Assembly: GCA_030835385.1 (NCBI GenBank)
Contig: JAURPI010000022.1
Location: 1-64,000, forward strand
DNA length: 64,000 bases
Source of the DNA: Alphaproteobacteria bacterium
GTDB taxonomy: Bacteria; Pseudomonadota; Alphaproteobacteria; Rhodospirillales; Rhodospirillaceae
Direction of reading: 5' to 3'
The stretch's first letter is position 1, and every line of letters starts with the position of its first letter. Shown in pieces: positions 47,060-56,799 of this stretch. Both the position numbers and the translations under genes were made by a program. The notes beneath the pieces are model-generated. The model did no database searches, was not told where the DNA came from, and saw nothing but the letters and a program-made list of their open reading frames with translations.

Positions 47060-47491
47060 ATGCGTTCATACCTAGTTGCCCTTGCAGCGGTGCTCGTTTC
47101 GACCAATGCCTGTGCCCAATCTGAAGAGTGGCCACGAGTAGAATCAGCACCTGGAGCGGTTGCTTACATAATCTCTCCCTCCAATGGAGAGGTCGTTTCC
47201 AGCCCGTTTAAGGTTCAGTTTGGTTTGTCGGGCATGGGCGTGGCCCCCGCGGGTATTGAGTATCCTGATACAGGTCATCACCACCTCTTAGTTAACCGGG
47301 CGCCGCTGGCCATGCATATGCCGTTGCCATCAGGAGAGGCGGATTTACTTCATTTTGGTGGTGGCCAAACAGAGGCGACGCTGACCCTGGAACCAGGGCA
47401 ATATACCTTACAGATGATTTTAGGGGACCAAGACCACGTTCCCCACGATCCGCCGGTTATGTCTAAAATCGTGACTATTTCGGTCGAGTAA
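47060..47491 (+). CDS. DUF4399 domain-containing exported protein
   Basis: A 143-residue protein with a signal peptide ending near ACAQS (a lipobox-like NAC is also present). The rest matches DUF4399: AYIISPSNGEVVSSPFKVQF, GMGVAPAGIEYPDTGHHHLL, LHFGGGQTEATLTL and ILGDQDHVPHDPPVMSKIV. The conserved His cluster suggests metal binding at the cell envelope; the function is not established. It stands alone with 185 bases upstream and 200 downstream that show no other gene. Confidence 0.85.
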   Translation: MRSYLVALAAVLVSTNACAQSEEWPRVESAPGAVAYIISPSNGEVVSSPFKVQFGLSGMGVAPAGIEYPDTGHHHLLVNRAPLAMHMPLPSGEADLLHFGGGQTEATLTLEPGQYTLQMILGDQDHVPHDPPVMSKIVTISVE

Positions 47492-47693
47492 GGAGTTGTC
47501 CATCTCTCAACGTTGCTCAACAGGCTTGAGTCTTGGCATTGTTGATTCCCGCAGATCCCTAACAAGTGGTCGCGGCCATCTTTGCCTTGAATCCAACTCT
47601 ACAGTTTTGGATCAAAGATAACCTGATAAGGCCGTTTCGATGATTTCGGTACAGCCCTAACCGACGGTACCTGAATTGCTCTCATTTTCCGTA

Positions 47694-48428
47694 ATGTCGG
47701 CGCCAGAAAACCTCTTGGTGCTCATATTGGTTTCCTTGCTCGGACTTGTTTGCGGCAGTTTCGTGACGGCTTTATCCTATCGATTGCCGCGCGGCAAAGA
47801 CTTTGTGCTAGGGCGGTCACAGTGCCCAGAATGTATGAACCAATTGTTAGCCCGTGACTTAGTTCCTGTATTATCTTGGCTGATATCCAGAGGCAAATGT
47901 CGTCAATGTGGAGTGGGGATATTAAACCGTTACCCAGCAATAGAGATTTTATGTAGCGTATTGTTTGTAACGGTAGCGCTTGCCGCAGACCCGTGGTCGT
48001 TAATCCGCATAATTCTACTCTGGGGCTTGGTCGTTGGTCTTCTTGCCCTCTCAGTCATAGAATTGGAGTTTCGACTTCTGCCCAATAGGTTAATTCTATT
48101 TGTATTTGTGTTCTGCGGTGTTCTGGCCTGGATGGACAAACGGGCGGCAGGTGATGTCACGATTGGTTTGGCCGCGACCCTCGTGGCGGGCATTTTTTTG
48201 CGCGTTTTCGGTCAAATTATTAATAAAAAACCAGGATTGAGATGGGATGATATCAAGTTGGCGACAGCCGTCTCAATTGCTATTCCGATAGCAAAGGTGG
48301 CTACGTTTTTGGCCTTTGGCGGGGGGTTGGTGCTGATTTTGGCGGTTTGGCATGATGTGATGCGTAAACAACGATGCTTCCCCTTTGGAACAGCAATATG
48401 CGGAGGGGCTTTCGCTGCCCTTTTGTGA
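47694..48428 (+). CDS. prepilin peptidase-like protein (A24 family) with altered first catalytic motif
   Basis: A 244-residue multi-spanning protein. The N-terminal domain has SFVTALSYRLPRG and two CxxC pairs (CPECMN, CRQCGV), as in bifunctional prepilin peptidases/methylases. The A24 protease needs two Asp residues. The second is present in RWDDIKLATAV, but the first motif, normally ID-----LPD, reads VIELEFRLLPNRL, so the catalytic Asp is Glu and the final Asp is Asn. Activity is therefore doubtful. No pilus or type II secretion gene is nearby. ATG 47694 is preferred to a TTG upstream. Confidence 0.8.
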   Translation: MSAPENLLVLILVSLLGLVCGSFVTALSYRLPRGKDFVLGRSQCPECMNQLLARDLVPVLSWLISRGKCRQCGVGILNRYPAIEILCSVLFVTVALAADPWSLIRIILLWGLVVGLLALSVIELEFRLLPNRLILFVFVFCGVLAWMDKRAAGDVTIGLAATLVAGIFLRVFGQIINKKPGLRWDDIKLATAVSIAIPIAKVATFLAFGGGLVLILAVWHDVMRKQRCFPFGTAICGGAFAALL

Positions 48429-48585
48429 GGCTAGAAATCTCGGTGAACTTGAGAATGATTAGGATCAGTGTGTTTTGTCCACAAAGCCTTTCTGATCGAA
48501 ACGAACAGGGCATGCAGCCGCGCTGAATGTAATAGAGGGTTACGGTTTCAGCGCGGTTTGAACTGGGTTGTGCTAACCTCAGTAA

Positions 48586-49341
48586 ATGTGGGCCGATATT
48601 AATGATTTGCGGGATTTTTACGCCTCGCCACTGGGCTGCCTGGTTTGCCGAGTATTGCGCCAGCACGTCCGTACATTGTGGCCGGATGTGAGAGGTGAGC
48701 GGGTTCTTGGTGTTGGCTTTGCCACCCCTTTTCTTTCGCAGTTTCAAGAGGAAGCCGAGCAGGTGGCAGCGGTCATGTCGCCTACCCAAGGTGCTATGCG
48801 TTGGCCGGTTGGTGAACCGGGCCTAGTCACTTTGGCTGATGATGGCGCGCTGCCGTTTCAAGACCGGTTGTTCGACCGTATTGTTTTGGTCCATTCCCTC
48901 GAGAGTAGTGCGAATTTTCGTGACCTGCTCAGAGAGTGCTGGCGGGTCCTCGTCGATGGTGGGCGGCTTATGGTTATTGTGCCCAACCGGCGCGGTATGT
49001 GGGCGCGTATCGAACGAACACCCTTCGCTTACGGTCGTCCCTATTCGATGAACCAATTGAGTCGACTTTTACGCGACGCCTTTTTTATGCCGGTTGAAAA
49101 ATCAACGGCTTTGTTTTTTCCGCCGTTATGGTGGCCCTTGTTTGCGTCTTGGACATTGGTGGTTGAGCGCATCGGACGTCGTTTCTTGCCCACGATCGCC
49201 GGCGTGAACCTCATGGAGGCAACAAAACAAATCTATTCGGCCCCACCTCAGGCTGCGACTGCACGCCGATTGAAAGACTATGTGTTGGTGCCTGGAAATG
49301 CAGCGCCAGCCCGAACGGCAAATAGACTTATTGCGCGCTAG
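48586..49341 (+). CDS. class I SAM-dependent methyltransferase
   Basis: A 251-residue protein of the Methyltransf_11 type. The SAM-binding loop is altered to VLGVGFATPFL, followed by the acidic residue region AVMSPTQGAM, ALPFQDRLFDRIVLVHSLE (motif IV) and RECWRVLVDGGRLMVIVPNRRGMW. A Trp/Pro-rich membrane-like segment FFPPLWWPLFASWTLVVERI follows. This family is conserved in Alphaproteobacteria; its substrate is unknown. It is convergent with metW, whose stop it overlaps by 4 bases. Confidence 0.85.
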   Translation: MWADINDLRDFYASPLGCLVCRVLRQHVRTLWPDVRGERVLGVGFATPFLSQFQEEAEQVAAVMSPTQGAMRWPVGEPGLVTLADDGALPFQDRLFDRIVLVHSLESSANFRDLLRECWRVLVDGGRLMVIVPNRRGMWARIERTPFAYGRPYSMNQLSRLLRDAFFMPVEKSTALFFPPLWWPLFASWTLVVERIGRRFLPTIAGVNLMEATKQIYSAPPQAATARRLKDYVLVPGNAAPARTANRLIAR

Positions 49342-49979
49342 CGTCGCAACACGAACAACGCTTGTTCGCTAAAGAGATTCGCCAGCCAGCTGGTGGCATT
49401 GTAGCTCCGCTTTTGACCGCTACTATTTAGGGCAAAGCCCGCTTCAATGGTGACGCCCAATTCATTAACCAAAGACAGAAAATCTTTGATGGTGCAGAGA
49501 TGAATATTCTCAGTGCTGTACCAAGAATCAGGAAGCGTAGGCGTCGCAGGCATGCGGCCGGTCAGCAACAAAGCGAGCCGTACCTTCCAATGACCAAAGT
49601 TGGGAAATGACACCACCGCGTGGGTGCCGAGACGCAACAGTCCCTCCAAAACTTCTTTCGGGTTGCGAGTCGCCTGGAGGGTTTGGCTTAAGATCACGTA
49701 GTCAAAGGCGTCGGCTGGATAGTGCTTCAGGTCCGCTTCCAGATCGCCCTGAATAACGGCAAGCCCTTCTCTCACAGCGCTGCTCACCCGCGCCATTGAG
49801 AGCTCCAGGCCGCGGCCATCCACCTGTTTGAAGTCCCGCAAATAGGCCAGGAGCATGCCGTCGCCACAGCCAACATCCAAGACTCGGCTGTCTTGCTTGA
49901 TTTGATTGGCCACCAACTGGAGATCGACGCGGATACTCGCTTTGTCGTGGGCTGGGAGTTGTGAGGGGGCAGGGGTCAC
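49338..49979 (-). CDS. metW: methionine biosynthesis protein MetW
   Basis: A 213-residue SAM-methyltransferase-fold protein with [35 protein letters not shown] and [20 protein letters not shown], the MetW signature. MetW is needed with MetX for homoserine acetylation or acylation in several bacteria and is nearly always coupled to metX. Its start overlaps the metX stop by 4 bases, consistent with complex formation. Confidence 0.95.
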   Translation of the reverse strand: MTPAPSQLPAHDKASIRVDLQLVANQIKQDSRVLDVGCGDGMLLAYLRDFKQVDGRGLELSMARVSSAVREGLAVIQGDLEADLKHYPADAFDYVILSQTLQATRNPKEVLEGLLRLGTHAVVSFPNFGHWKVRLALLLTGRMPATPTLPDSWYSTENIHLCTIKDFLSLVNELGVTIEAGFALNSSGQKRSYNATSWLANLFSEQALFVLRR

Positions 49980-51145
49980 GCGCTTTCTCCTCTTGCACCT
50001 TCTCCAAGACCAATCGCCCGAGCGGCACCATCCAAGAATCCACGCAGTGCGCCATGAAATTCTGGCTCATCCAGCAAGAAGGCATCGTGACCCTTGTCTG
50101 ACTCAACTTCGACAAAACTGACCTTGGCCGCGTTGGCGTTCAGCGCGTGCACAATCTCACGGCTCTCTGCGGTCGGGAACAACCAGTCGGACGTGAACGA
50201 GATTAGACAGAACCGAACGTTAGTATCCTTAAACGCGTTGACCAGGTTGCCGCCGTTTTCCTCAGCTAAGTCAAAGTAATCCATGGCCCGTGTGACATAG
50301 AGATACGAATTCGCATCAAAGCGATCGACAAAAGTATAGCCCTGGTGGCGCAGATAACTCTCAACTTGGAATTCTGCATCAAACCCATAGGTCAGGTTTT
50401 CGCGATCTTGCAGTTTGCGGCCAAATTTTCGATGCAGTGCCGGTTCGGACAAATAGGTGACGTGGGCCGCCATGCGTGCAACGGCTAAGCCGCGCTTTGG
50501 AACGGTGTTTTCTTCCAAGAACTTTCCCTGGCGCCAATCGGGGTCAGCCATGATGGCCTGACGGCCGACCTCATTGAAGGCAATGTTTTGTGCCGAATGT
50601 CGGTACGACCCTGCAATCGGCACAGCCGCTGTGATGCGTTCTGGGAACCGATGGGCCCATTCCAAAGCCTGCATCGCGCCCATTGATCCCCCGGTGACAC
50701 AAAAGACCTTCTCTATTCCCAGCTGCTCGAGCAATCGGGCTTGTGCTTGGACCATGTCCCGAATGGTAAACACCGGGAAATCCAGTCCATAGGGTTTGCC
50801 ACTTTTTGGATTGGTTTCCTTTGGGCCCGTTGAGCCCATGCAGCCGCCAAGAACGTTGGTCGCTATAACAAAATAGCGGTTCGTATCTATGACTTTTCCC
50901 GGGCCAACAAGATGATGCCACCAGCCCTCGCGGCCGCTAATCGGGTGTATGCCTGCGACATATTGGTCTCCGGTCAGAGCGTGACAGACCAAGACCGTGT
51001 TAGATTTTTCGTCATTGAGCGTCCCATAGGTCTGATAGGCGATAGTGACCGGCGACAGAGAAACCCCTGATTGTAGTATCAAAGGCTCCTCCAGGGTGAG
51101 CCTGGGGGCTAGGGTCTCATCAGCAATGATGTCTGCGTCGCTCAT
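49976..51145 (-). CDS. metX: homoserine O-acyltransferase (acetyltransferase)
   Basis: First committed step of methionine synthesis by acylation of homoserine. The 389-residue alpha/beta-hydrolase-fold protein has the [15 protein letters not shown] oxyanion region, the nucleophile elbow [31 protein letters not shown] with the Asp, and the final His in [12 protein letters not shown]. Acetyl versus succinyl use cannot be told with certainty from sequence. It is divergent from hisC. Confidence 0.95.
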   Translation of the reverse strand: MSDADIIADETLAPRLTLEEPLILQSGVSLSPVTIAYQTYGTLNDEKSNTVLVCHALTGDQYVAGIHPISGREGWWHHLVGPGKVIDTNRYFVIATNVLGGCMGSTGPKETNPKSGKPYGLDFPVFTIRDMVQAQARLLEQLGIEKVFCVTGGSMGAMQALEWAHRFPERITAAVPIAGSYRHSAQNIAFNEVGRQAIMADPDWRQGKFLEENTVPKRGLAVARMAAHVTYLSEPALHRKFGRKLQDRENLTYGFDAEFQVESYLRHQGYTFVDRFDANSYLYVTRAMDYFDLAEENGGNLVNAFKDTNVRFCLISFTSDWLFPTAESREIVHALNANAAKVSFVEVESDKGHDAFLLDEPEFHGALRGFLDGAARAIGLGEGARGESA

Positions 51146-51194
51146 GGTGTGCCTTGTTTTGAGCGTCCTGTGACGCCTTAAGAATCAGACAAAA

Positions 51195-51210
51195 CAGCCG
51201 CAAGTGGCTG
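51195..51210. repeat. inverted repeat in the metX-hisC divergent gap
   Basis: CAGCC (51195-51199) and GGCTG (51206-51210) form a 5-bp stem with a 6-base loop, 50 bases before the metX start. On the minus strand TTGACA overlaps its upstream side, but no good -10 box follows at 16-18 bases. No SAM-II-like core was recognised in the metX leader. Confidence 0.3.
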
Positions 51211-51296
51211 CTCTGTCAATGTTTTCTTTGATTTCGCCAAGCCATGCAACTAAGACTGAATGGAATTTGGCCAACTTCCAACTCGGTGTAGGCACC

Positions 51297-52397
51297 ATGG
51301 CGCTCCCGCAGCCCCGCGCCGGACTCATGGATATTTCTCTCTATGAGGGCGGCAAGTCGAGCCTTAAGGGGCACGATCGGGTCATTAAATTGTCCTCAAA
51401 CGAAAGTGCCCTGGGTCCAAGCCCGGCGGCGCTATCCGAGTATGTGGCGGTTGCGTCTGAGCTGGCGCGGTACCCAGATGGGTCTGTCGCATACCTCAAG
51501 GCGGCTATACATGAGGTGCACGGTTTAGACTCAGATCGTCTTATTTGTGGCGCAGGGTCCGACGAAATTCTTTGCCTGGTCTGTCGGGCGTACGCTGGTC
51601 CTGGCGATGAGGTGATTCATACAGAGCACGGTTTCTTGATGTATGGCATCTACGCGCGGAGCGTTGGCGCGACGCCGGTCGTTGTGCCCGAAACAAATTT
51701 GACCGCCGACGTTGATGCCATCCTTGCGGCTGTGACCGATGCCACCAAGGTGGTTTTTGTCGCCAATCCTAACAATCCGACGGGAACAGTTTTGTCGACT
51801 GCGGAGCTTGCGCGTCTTCGCGAATCTCTTCGCGAAGACATTGTGCTGGTTGTCGACGGCGCCTATGCAGAATTCATGGACGATTACGATTACGATGGCG
51901 GCCGAGCGTTGGCAGAACGCACATCAAACACGTTGATTACGCGGACCTTCTCAAAAATTTACGGACTTGCGAGTTTGCGCGTTGGGTGGGCTTTTGGACC
52001 AAAGTCAATCATCGAAACTTTGGAAAGGCTGCGTAGCCCATTCAATATAAACGGGGTAGCGATAGCAGTCGCAGCTGCAGCCATGCGCGATGTTACCCAC
52101 ACAGAAAATGCAAAAGCCCACAATAATCGATGGATGAGTGTCGCCGTGCAGCGTTTGAGAGCGTTGGGGTTAGCCGTAATAGGTGAGTCGGGTAATTTTG
52201 TTTTGCCAGAATTCCCAGGTGCGCCCGGTAAAACGGCAGCTGATGCTGATGCGTTTTTGCAAAGTAAGGGTATGATCGTCCGCCGCGTTGAGAACTACGG
52301 TTTGCCAAATCACTTGCGCATCACTCTGGGTAGTGACGAAGAAATGGAATTGGTCCTGAACGCACTCACACAGTTTATGGGGGGAAGCAGTGGCTGA
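51297..52397 (+). CDS. hisC: histidinol-phosphate aminotransferase
   Basis: PLP enzyme of histidine synthesis; in Alphaproteobacteria this copy next to tyrC also serves aromatic amino acid transamination. The 366-residue product has IKLSSNESALGPSP, LICGAGSDEILCLV, VFVANPNNPTGT, the PLP Lys in TRTFSKIYGLASLRVGW and the closing Arg segment HLRITLGS. ATG 51297 fits the family (MALPQPRAGLMDISLYEGG); a longer upstream frame is not supported. It overlaps tyrC by 8 bases. Confidence 0.93.
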   Translation: MALPQPRAGLMDISLYEGGKSSLKGHDRVIKLSSNESALGPSPAALSEYVAVASELARYPDGSVAYLKAAIHEVHGLDSDRLICGAGSDEILCLVCRAYAGPGDEVIHTEHGFLMYGIYARSVGATPVVVPETNLTADVDAILAAVTDATKVVFVANPNNPTGTVLSTAELARLRESLREDIVLVVDGAYAEFMDDYDYDGGRALAERTSNTLITRTFSKIYGLASLRVGWAFGPKSIIETLERLRSPFNINGVAIAVAAAAMRDVTHTENAKAHNNRWMSVAVQRLRALGLAVIGESGNFVLPEFPGAPGKTAADADAFLQSKGMIVRRVENYGLPNHLRITLGSDEEMELVLNALTQFMGGSSG

Positions 52398-53277
52398 CGT
52401 GCTATTTGAAAAAGTTGCGTTCATTGGGGTCGGCTTGATCGGGTCTAGTATGGCGCGCCGTATGAGCGCAGATGGCCTTATGTCAGAAATTGTGGCCTGC
52501 GCACGCTCGGAAGAAACGCGCACGAAGGTTGTCGACCTGGGTATTGCATCACAGACCTTTGAAGATCCAGCGGCTGCGGTCGATGGCGCAGACCTTGTTG
52601 TTATCGCCACGCCTATCGGCAGCTGCGGCGCCATTGCGCAAGCCATTGCCCCAGCTTTGAAGCCGGGCGCCATTGTCACCGATGTGGGGTCCGTTAAGCA
52701 GGCCGTGGTCGACGCGGTGGCCCCGTATCTTAGTGCAGAGAATGCCTTTGTGCCTGGTCACCCCATTGCCGGTACGGAAGAGTCTGGACCTGAAGCCGGT
52801 TTTCCAGAGCTGTTTGATGGCCGTTGGACCATCTTAACGCCCACGGACGGAACTGATGCTGAGGCTGTTGAAAAAGTAAAAGTGCTTTGGCAGCGGATGG
52901 GCGCGATGGTCGACACTATGACGCCATCTCACCACGACATGGTGCTGGCAATCACATCGCATTTGCCGCACCTGATTGCCTATACGATCGTTGGCACGGC
53001 CACTGACCTGGAAGACGATCTGCGCCAAGAAGTGATGAAGTACTCAGCGTCAGGTTTCCGCGATTTTACCCGCATTGCTGCGTCGGATCCGGTTATGTGG
53101 CGCGATATATTCCTGAACAATCGAGACTCAACACTCGAAACCTTGCAGCGGTTCTCCGAAGATCTCACGGCTCTACAGCGTGCGATCCGTCGCGGAGAGG
53201 GGGATGTACTCGAGGAATTGTTTGCGCGGACTCGTAAAATTCGACGCGGCATCATCGATGCAAAACAGGCATACTAA
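52390..53277 (+). CDS. tyrC: prephenate/arogenate dehydrogenase family protein
   Basis: Oxidative decarboxylation of prephenate or arogenate in tyrosine synthesis. The 295-residue protein begins with an NAD(P) Rossmann motif VAFIGVGLIGSSMARRM and contains ADLVVIATPIG, VTDVGSVKQAVVDAV, GHPIAGTEESGPEAG with the catalytic His, and SHLPHLIAY. Start is GTG 52390, overlapping hisC, so coupling is likely. Substrate preference between prephenate and arogenate is not decided by sequence. Confidence 0.92.
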   Translation: MADVLFEKVAFIGVGLIGSSMARRMSADGLMSEIVACARSEETRTKVVDLGIASQTFEDPAAAVDGADLVVIATPIGSCGAIAQAIAPALKPGAIVTDVGSVKQAVVDAVAPYLSAENAFVPGHPIAGTEESGPEAGFPELFDGRWTILTPTDGTDAEAVEKVKVLWQRMGAMVDTMTPSHHDMVLAITSHLPHLIAYTIVGTATDLEDDLRQEVMKYSASGFRDFTRIAASDPVMWRDIFLNNRDSTLETLQRFSEDLTALQRAIRRGEGDVLEELFARTRKIRRGIIDAKQAY

Positions 53278-53281
53278 CGAC

Positions 53282-53950
53282 ATGGCTACAGACCTAACTC
53301 TCGTGATTGCCAACAAGACTTATTCCTCCTGGTCGTTGCGGCCATGGCTGGCGTTGACACATTTCGACGTATCATTCGACGAGATCGTCATTCCGCTCTA
53401 TCAGGACGATACCTCCTCAGAAATAAGAAAGCATTCGCCAGCAGGAAAAGTGCCGGTGCTCCATCACGGCAGTATTACCGTCTGGGAGTCCATGGCAATT
53501 ATGGACTACTTGGCTGATGCGTTTTATGATCGCCGTTGGTGGCCAGCTGACCCCCATGCCAAGGCGCACGCTCGCACCATTGCAGCGGAGATGCATGCAA
53601 GTTTTGGTCCGCTCCGTAATGCCATGGCGATGAACCTTAGCAAAATTTATCCAGCACGTAAGTGGGCTGACGACGTCAACTCAGATGTGATTCGGGTTCA
53701 AGAGGTCTGGCGCGACGCTCGCAGTCGATTTGGTGCTGATGGAGACTTTATGTTTGGCGATTTTACTATTGCTGACGCTATGTATGCGCCCGTTGTTGCC
53801 CGGTTCAAAACCTATGCAATTGAATTAGATGCAACATGTGCCGCTTATGCGGCAGCGATTTTAAGTCTGCCAGCGATGCAGAAATGGACCGCAGAGGCAG
53901 CTGAAGAGCCTTGGGTGATTGATCACTACGCTCCACCGGAATCGATTTAG
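53282..53950 (+). CDS. glutathione S-transferase family protein
   Basis: A 222-residue GST with the thioredoxin-like N-domain (LTLVIANKTYSSWSLRPWLA, cis-Pro segment GKVPVLHHG, ITVWESMAIMDYLAD) and the all-helical C-domain with FMFGDFTIADAMYAPVVARF. The WESMAI pattern is typical of Zeta/Beta-like bacterial GSTs. Start ATG 53282, 4 bases after tyrC; the longer upstream frame lies inside tyrC and is rejected. Substrate unknown; it may be co-transcribed with hisC-tyrC. Confidence 0.9.
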   Translation: MATDLTLVIANKTYSSWSLRPWLALTHFDVSFDEIVIPLYQDDTSSEIRKHSPAGKVPVLHHGSITVWESMAIMDYLADAFYDRRWWPADPHAKAHARTIAAEMHASFGPLRNAMAMNLSKIYPARKWADDVNSDVIRVQEVWRDARSRFGADGDFMFGDFTIADAMYAPVVARFKTYAIELDATCAAYAAAILSLPAMQKWTAEAAEEPWVIDHYAPPESI

Positions 53951-53953
53951 CTT

Positions 53954-54997
53954 TTACTCCCAGCGCACCATCGGAATATCTGTCACCTCGAACGGTCCGA
54001 CAGTTAGGAGCTGGTCTTGAAGGGATAGCGGCACCTGCACTTCGGGGGTGTCGCTTCCCTGCGGGGTTTTTGCCAACAAACCTAAGATTACCTGAGCTGA
54101 TGCCGCTTGTCCGGGTTTAATCCGTCGATTGGCTTCAAGCGCACGCAGTCCTTTATTGAACCCCGTGATCCGGGTCGAGAACGCGGCAACCGGTTGCAGT
54201 GTTTCATCAAGCATGATCGTGCCTCCGGCATCGATGGTGAGAGGGGGCCACTCCAATAACACCCGGCGGACTTCCAAAGTCCCGCCCCCTTGGCGCCACG
54301 CGTCCATCGCATCCTGCAGGCGCCCAGGCCGAATTTCGCCAATCAGATCAGCCTCCAATTGCAATGTGCGAATCACAGGGTCGAAGGGGCGAAGGTTCAG
54401 CGCGGGGCGGAGGTTTTTGCCATGGCCAGAGAAGCTGGCGAAAATATCGTCTGTCGATCGGGGTGAGGCGGTCAGTGAGAGCTCAAGGTCGAGCAGCGAC
54501 GTTCGGACCAAAGGTAGGCGCCGACCATCGAGCACCTCCGCGTCTTCCAAAATAACGTGACCTCGTTGCAATCGGCCGCTGGAATCCAGATTTATTTCAA
54601 AATCAGCCCGTGCCGCGTCGGCGATCAACGGACCATTTGTCGCCCAAGGGGCGCTAAAGGTATGTCGACCGGGTGTTTGAACAGTCAATTGCGTGAGATC
54701 GAACGCCGCGGGAACAAGCGTGACCCGTTCTGCAGCCCACGACCATGCGCCCTCTTCAAGGGGGGCGGTCACCGACACGTCATCTAAGATAACGAGAGGC
54801 CAGCGCGGAAACCCATCAAGTCGAGGGTTTGATATGGCGACTACCCAGCCATCCCGTCTTTGCTTTTCAATCCATGCGTCTGTGATGTCTCGCGCGCCGA
54901 AGGCTAAGGCCGCCCATAGGCCGACATAAATCAACGCCGCAGCAATTAGGGCGCCGGTAAAACTCCAAAGGACTTTTCGTGAGGCTGAAACACTCAT
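53954..54997 (-). CDS. DUF2125 domain-containing protein
   Basis: A 347-residue protein with an N-terminal membrane anchor (about residues 10-32) and a long beta-rich periplasmic part: DGWVVAISNPRLDGFPRWP, RHTFSAPWATNGPLIADAAR and an LGLLAKTP segment near the end. These match DUF2125, a family restricted largely to Alphaproteobacteria and usually next to the hisC-tyrC region. The function is unknown. It converges with the GST gene, 3 bases apart. Confidence 0.88.
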   Translation of the reverse strand: MSVSASRKVLWSFTGALIAAALIYVGLWAALAFGARDITDAWIEKQRRDGWVVAISNPRLDGFPRWPLVILDDVSVTAPLEEGAWSWAAERVTLVPAAFDLTQLTVQTPGRHTFSAPWATNGPLIADAARADFEINLDSSGRLQRGHVILEDAEVLDGRRLPLVRTSLLDLELSLTASPRSTDDIFASFSGHGKNLRPALNLRPFDPVIRTLQLEADLIGEIRPGRLQDAMDAWRQGGGTLEVRRVLLEWPPLTIDAGGTIMLDETLQPVAAFSTRITGFNKGLRALEANRRIKPGQAASAQVILGLLAKTPQGSDTPEVQVPLSLQDQLLTVGPFEVTDIPMVRWE

Positions 54998-55049
54998 GAA
55001 CGCACATTAGCATGGTTGACGGGCTGGATTGTGGCGCTACAAGGGCACT

Positions 55050-55592
55050 ATGACCACTGAGAACAATTCTGACGCCTATTGGGTTTTTGGCTACGGCTCC
55101 TTGATGTGGCGTCCGGGCTTCCCCTTCGCAGATATGGCCCCTGCCAGGCTCGCGGGCTGGCACCGGGATATGTGCATTCAATCCATTCACTATCGGGGTA
55201 CACCAGATATTCCTGGTCTTGTCAGCGGCCTGACCCCAGGAGGAGAGTGCCAAGGCCGGGCGTATCAGATTCATCCTCACGATGTCGCAGATGTCGTTGC
55301 CTATCTCGACGAACGTGAACTGGTGACCGATGTGTATTTGCCACAACATCATCCCGTGGCCTTGTCAGACGGTCGGTCCGTTTCTGCACGGGTTTATGTC
55401 GCTGATATCGATCACGACCAATTCGCGGGCCATTGGCCGATCAATCAAAAGATTCAGTATTTGCTTCAGGGCACGGGCTCGGAAGGCCGCAGCCTAGAAT
55501 ACCTAGCGAATATCGTGGATCAGTTGGGCCAGCTTGGCATCACGGATGACGGGCTGAGTGACTTGCTCGCGCAAGCCAAAGCCGCAGACTAG
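55050..55592 (+). CDS. gamma-glutamylcyclotransferase (ChaC type)
   Basis: Degrades glutathione or gamma-glutamyl peptides to 5-oxoproline. The 180-residue product has the substrate loop WVFGYGSLMWRPGF, LAGWHRDMCIQSIHYRGTP, GLVSGLTPGGECQGRAYQI, and the catalytic Glu in YLDERELV. ATG 55050 is used, with AAGGG just upstream. It is divergent from DUF2125 and convergent with the flavin monooxygenase run (1 base between stops). Confidence 0.92.
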   Translation: MTTENNSDAYWVFGYGSLMWRPGFPFADMAPARLAGWHRDMCIQSIHYRGTPDIPGLVSGLTPGGECQGRAYQIHPHDVADVVAYLDERELVTDVYLPQHHPVALSDGRSVSARVYVADIDHDQFAGHWPINQKIQYLLQGTGSEGRSLEYLANIVDQLGQLGITDDGLSDLLAQAKAAD

Positions 55593-55593
55593 T

Positions 55594-56796
55594 TTACTTT
55601 TGACCTGGCAGTTTATCCGGGTCCAACCCGAGCATTAATTTCCCATAGGGGACAGCGTTGCCATCCCACGAAAGGGCTTGGTGACCTGTGGCTGCCAATA
55701 CATCTTGGTTGGCGCGGTGGACAAGATTATCAGAGGTGAGGCCACCGCCCCCAAGGGCTTCTGCCAGCCGTTGTGTGGCGCGCCGGCACATCAGGGACAG
55801 ATACGCACAGTTGCGGCGGATGCGGTATTGTTCGTGCTCTATCATGTCGCGATCGCTTTGGGCGATCTCTCGCATGATTCGCATATCAGCATCGTAGATA
55901 TCTCTCGCTGCGTCGATCTCAGCCGCAGATTCGGCGATGCGCACATGCAGGGTTGCAAAACTGTCGAGCCGCTTGCCATCCACTATGGATTGCCGAGATT
56001 TGACGGTGTTGCAGAAAGCGTCGAGTGCTGCGCGAGCCATGCCGATTACCGGTCCAGCAACGGAGTACTGCACCACCCGCGGCATGGGTAAGTTGTAAGT
56101 CCATCCCGTGTTGAGAGTTTGCCCGATTGCCTTGCGCTTGTTGAGTTCCGTAAATGGGATCGTGCGATGAGTTGGCACAAATACGTCATCCACCATCACA
56201 TTGTGACTACCCGTTCCAGCCAACCCAGGGGGATCCCAAACCGGGTTAATGCGGAAATCCGTAGACGGTAGTATCATCATGGTTGGCGCAGGCGGACCGT
56301 CTTCCTGTGGCACATAGACCATGATGGCGAACCAGCCGTTGGCGGTCACACCAGAGGCGAACACCCATTCCCCTGAGAGTTGATATCCACCGCTTACGGC
56401 AGTGGCTTCCGCTTTCTTGAAAGCGAAGGCGCCAGCAACCCATGCCTTAGGGTCCGCACCCCAGATTTCGTCCTGAACTTCTGGGGAGCATTTCGCCAAC
56501 CACCAATCATGGCTGCCAAGAATCCCTGCGACCCACCCGGTTGAGGAACAATGCCGCGCCAATTCCATGGCAACGTCCGTGTGCGATCCAAAAGGCAGCT
56601 CTGGTCCCCCAAAGCGTGCTGGTTGGCAAGCGTTGATCAGGCCGTGATCGACAAGGTCGGCGACAGTTTCGTCTGGGAGGCGTCTAAGTTCACGTGCTTG
56701 GTCACGCCGTTCGGCCAGCTTCGGCCCTAAGGCTGCTGCGCGCGCGACAAGGTCTTCTATGGTGACGGAGCCTGCTTTTGCAGAGTCCGGCGCCAC
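55594..56796 (-). CDS. acyl-CoA dehydrogenase-fold flavin monooxygenase (PF08028), paralogue 1
   Basis: A 400-residue protein of the acyl-CoA dehydrogenase superfamily, in the C-terminal type 2 group (PF08028) that includes HsaA, DszC and other reduced-flavin-dependent monooxygenases. Visible blocks are GPELPFGSHTDVAMELARHC, SSTGWVAGILGSHDWWLA, SGEWVFASGVTANGWF and GLAGTGSHNVMVDDVFVPTH. No flavin reductase partner is encoded nearby. GTG 56796 with AAGGA upstream starts 3 bases after the stop of paralogue 2. Substrate unknown. It is the last gene of an eight-gene run. Confidence 0.85.
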   Translation of the reverse strand: MAPDSAKAGSVTIEDLVARAAALGPKLAERRDQARELRRLPDETVADLVDHGLINACQPARFGGPELPFGSHTDVAMELARHCSSTGWVAGILGSHDWWLAKCSPEVQDEIWGADPKAWVAGAFAFKKAEATAVSGGYQLSGEWVFASGVTANGWFAIMVYVPQEDGPPAPTMMILPSTDFRINPVWDPPGLAGTGSHNVMVDDVFVPTHRTIPFTELNKRKAIGQTLNTGWTYNLPMPRVVQYSVAGPVIGMARAALDAFCNTVKSRQSIVDGKRLDSFATLHVRIAESAAEIDAARDIYDADMRIMREIAQSDRDMIEHEQYRIRRNCAYLSLMCRRATQRLAEALGGGGLTSDNLVHRANQDVLAATGHQALSWDGNAVPYGKLMLGLDPDKLPGQK

Positions 56797-56799
56797 GTT

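Noticed and set aside
49976-51296. SAM-II-type riboswitch in the metX leader
   Set aside because: Such elements are common before alphaproteobacterial metX, but the conserved core and pseudoknot pairing could not be found by eye; only a short inverted repeat is present.
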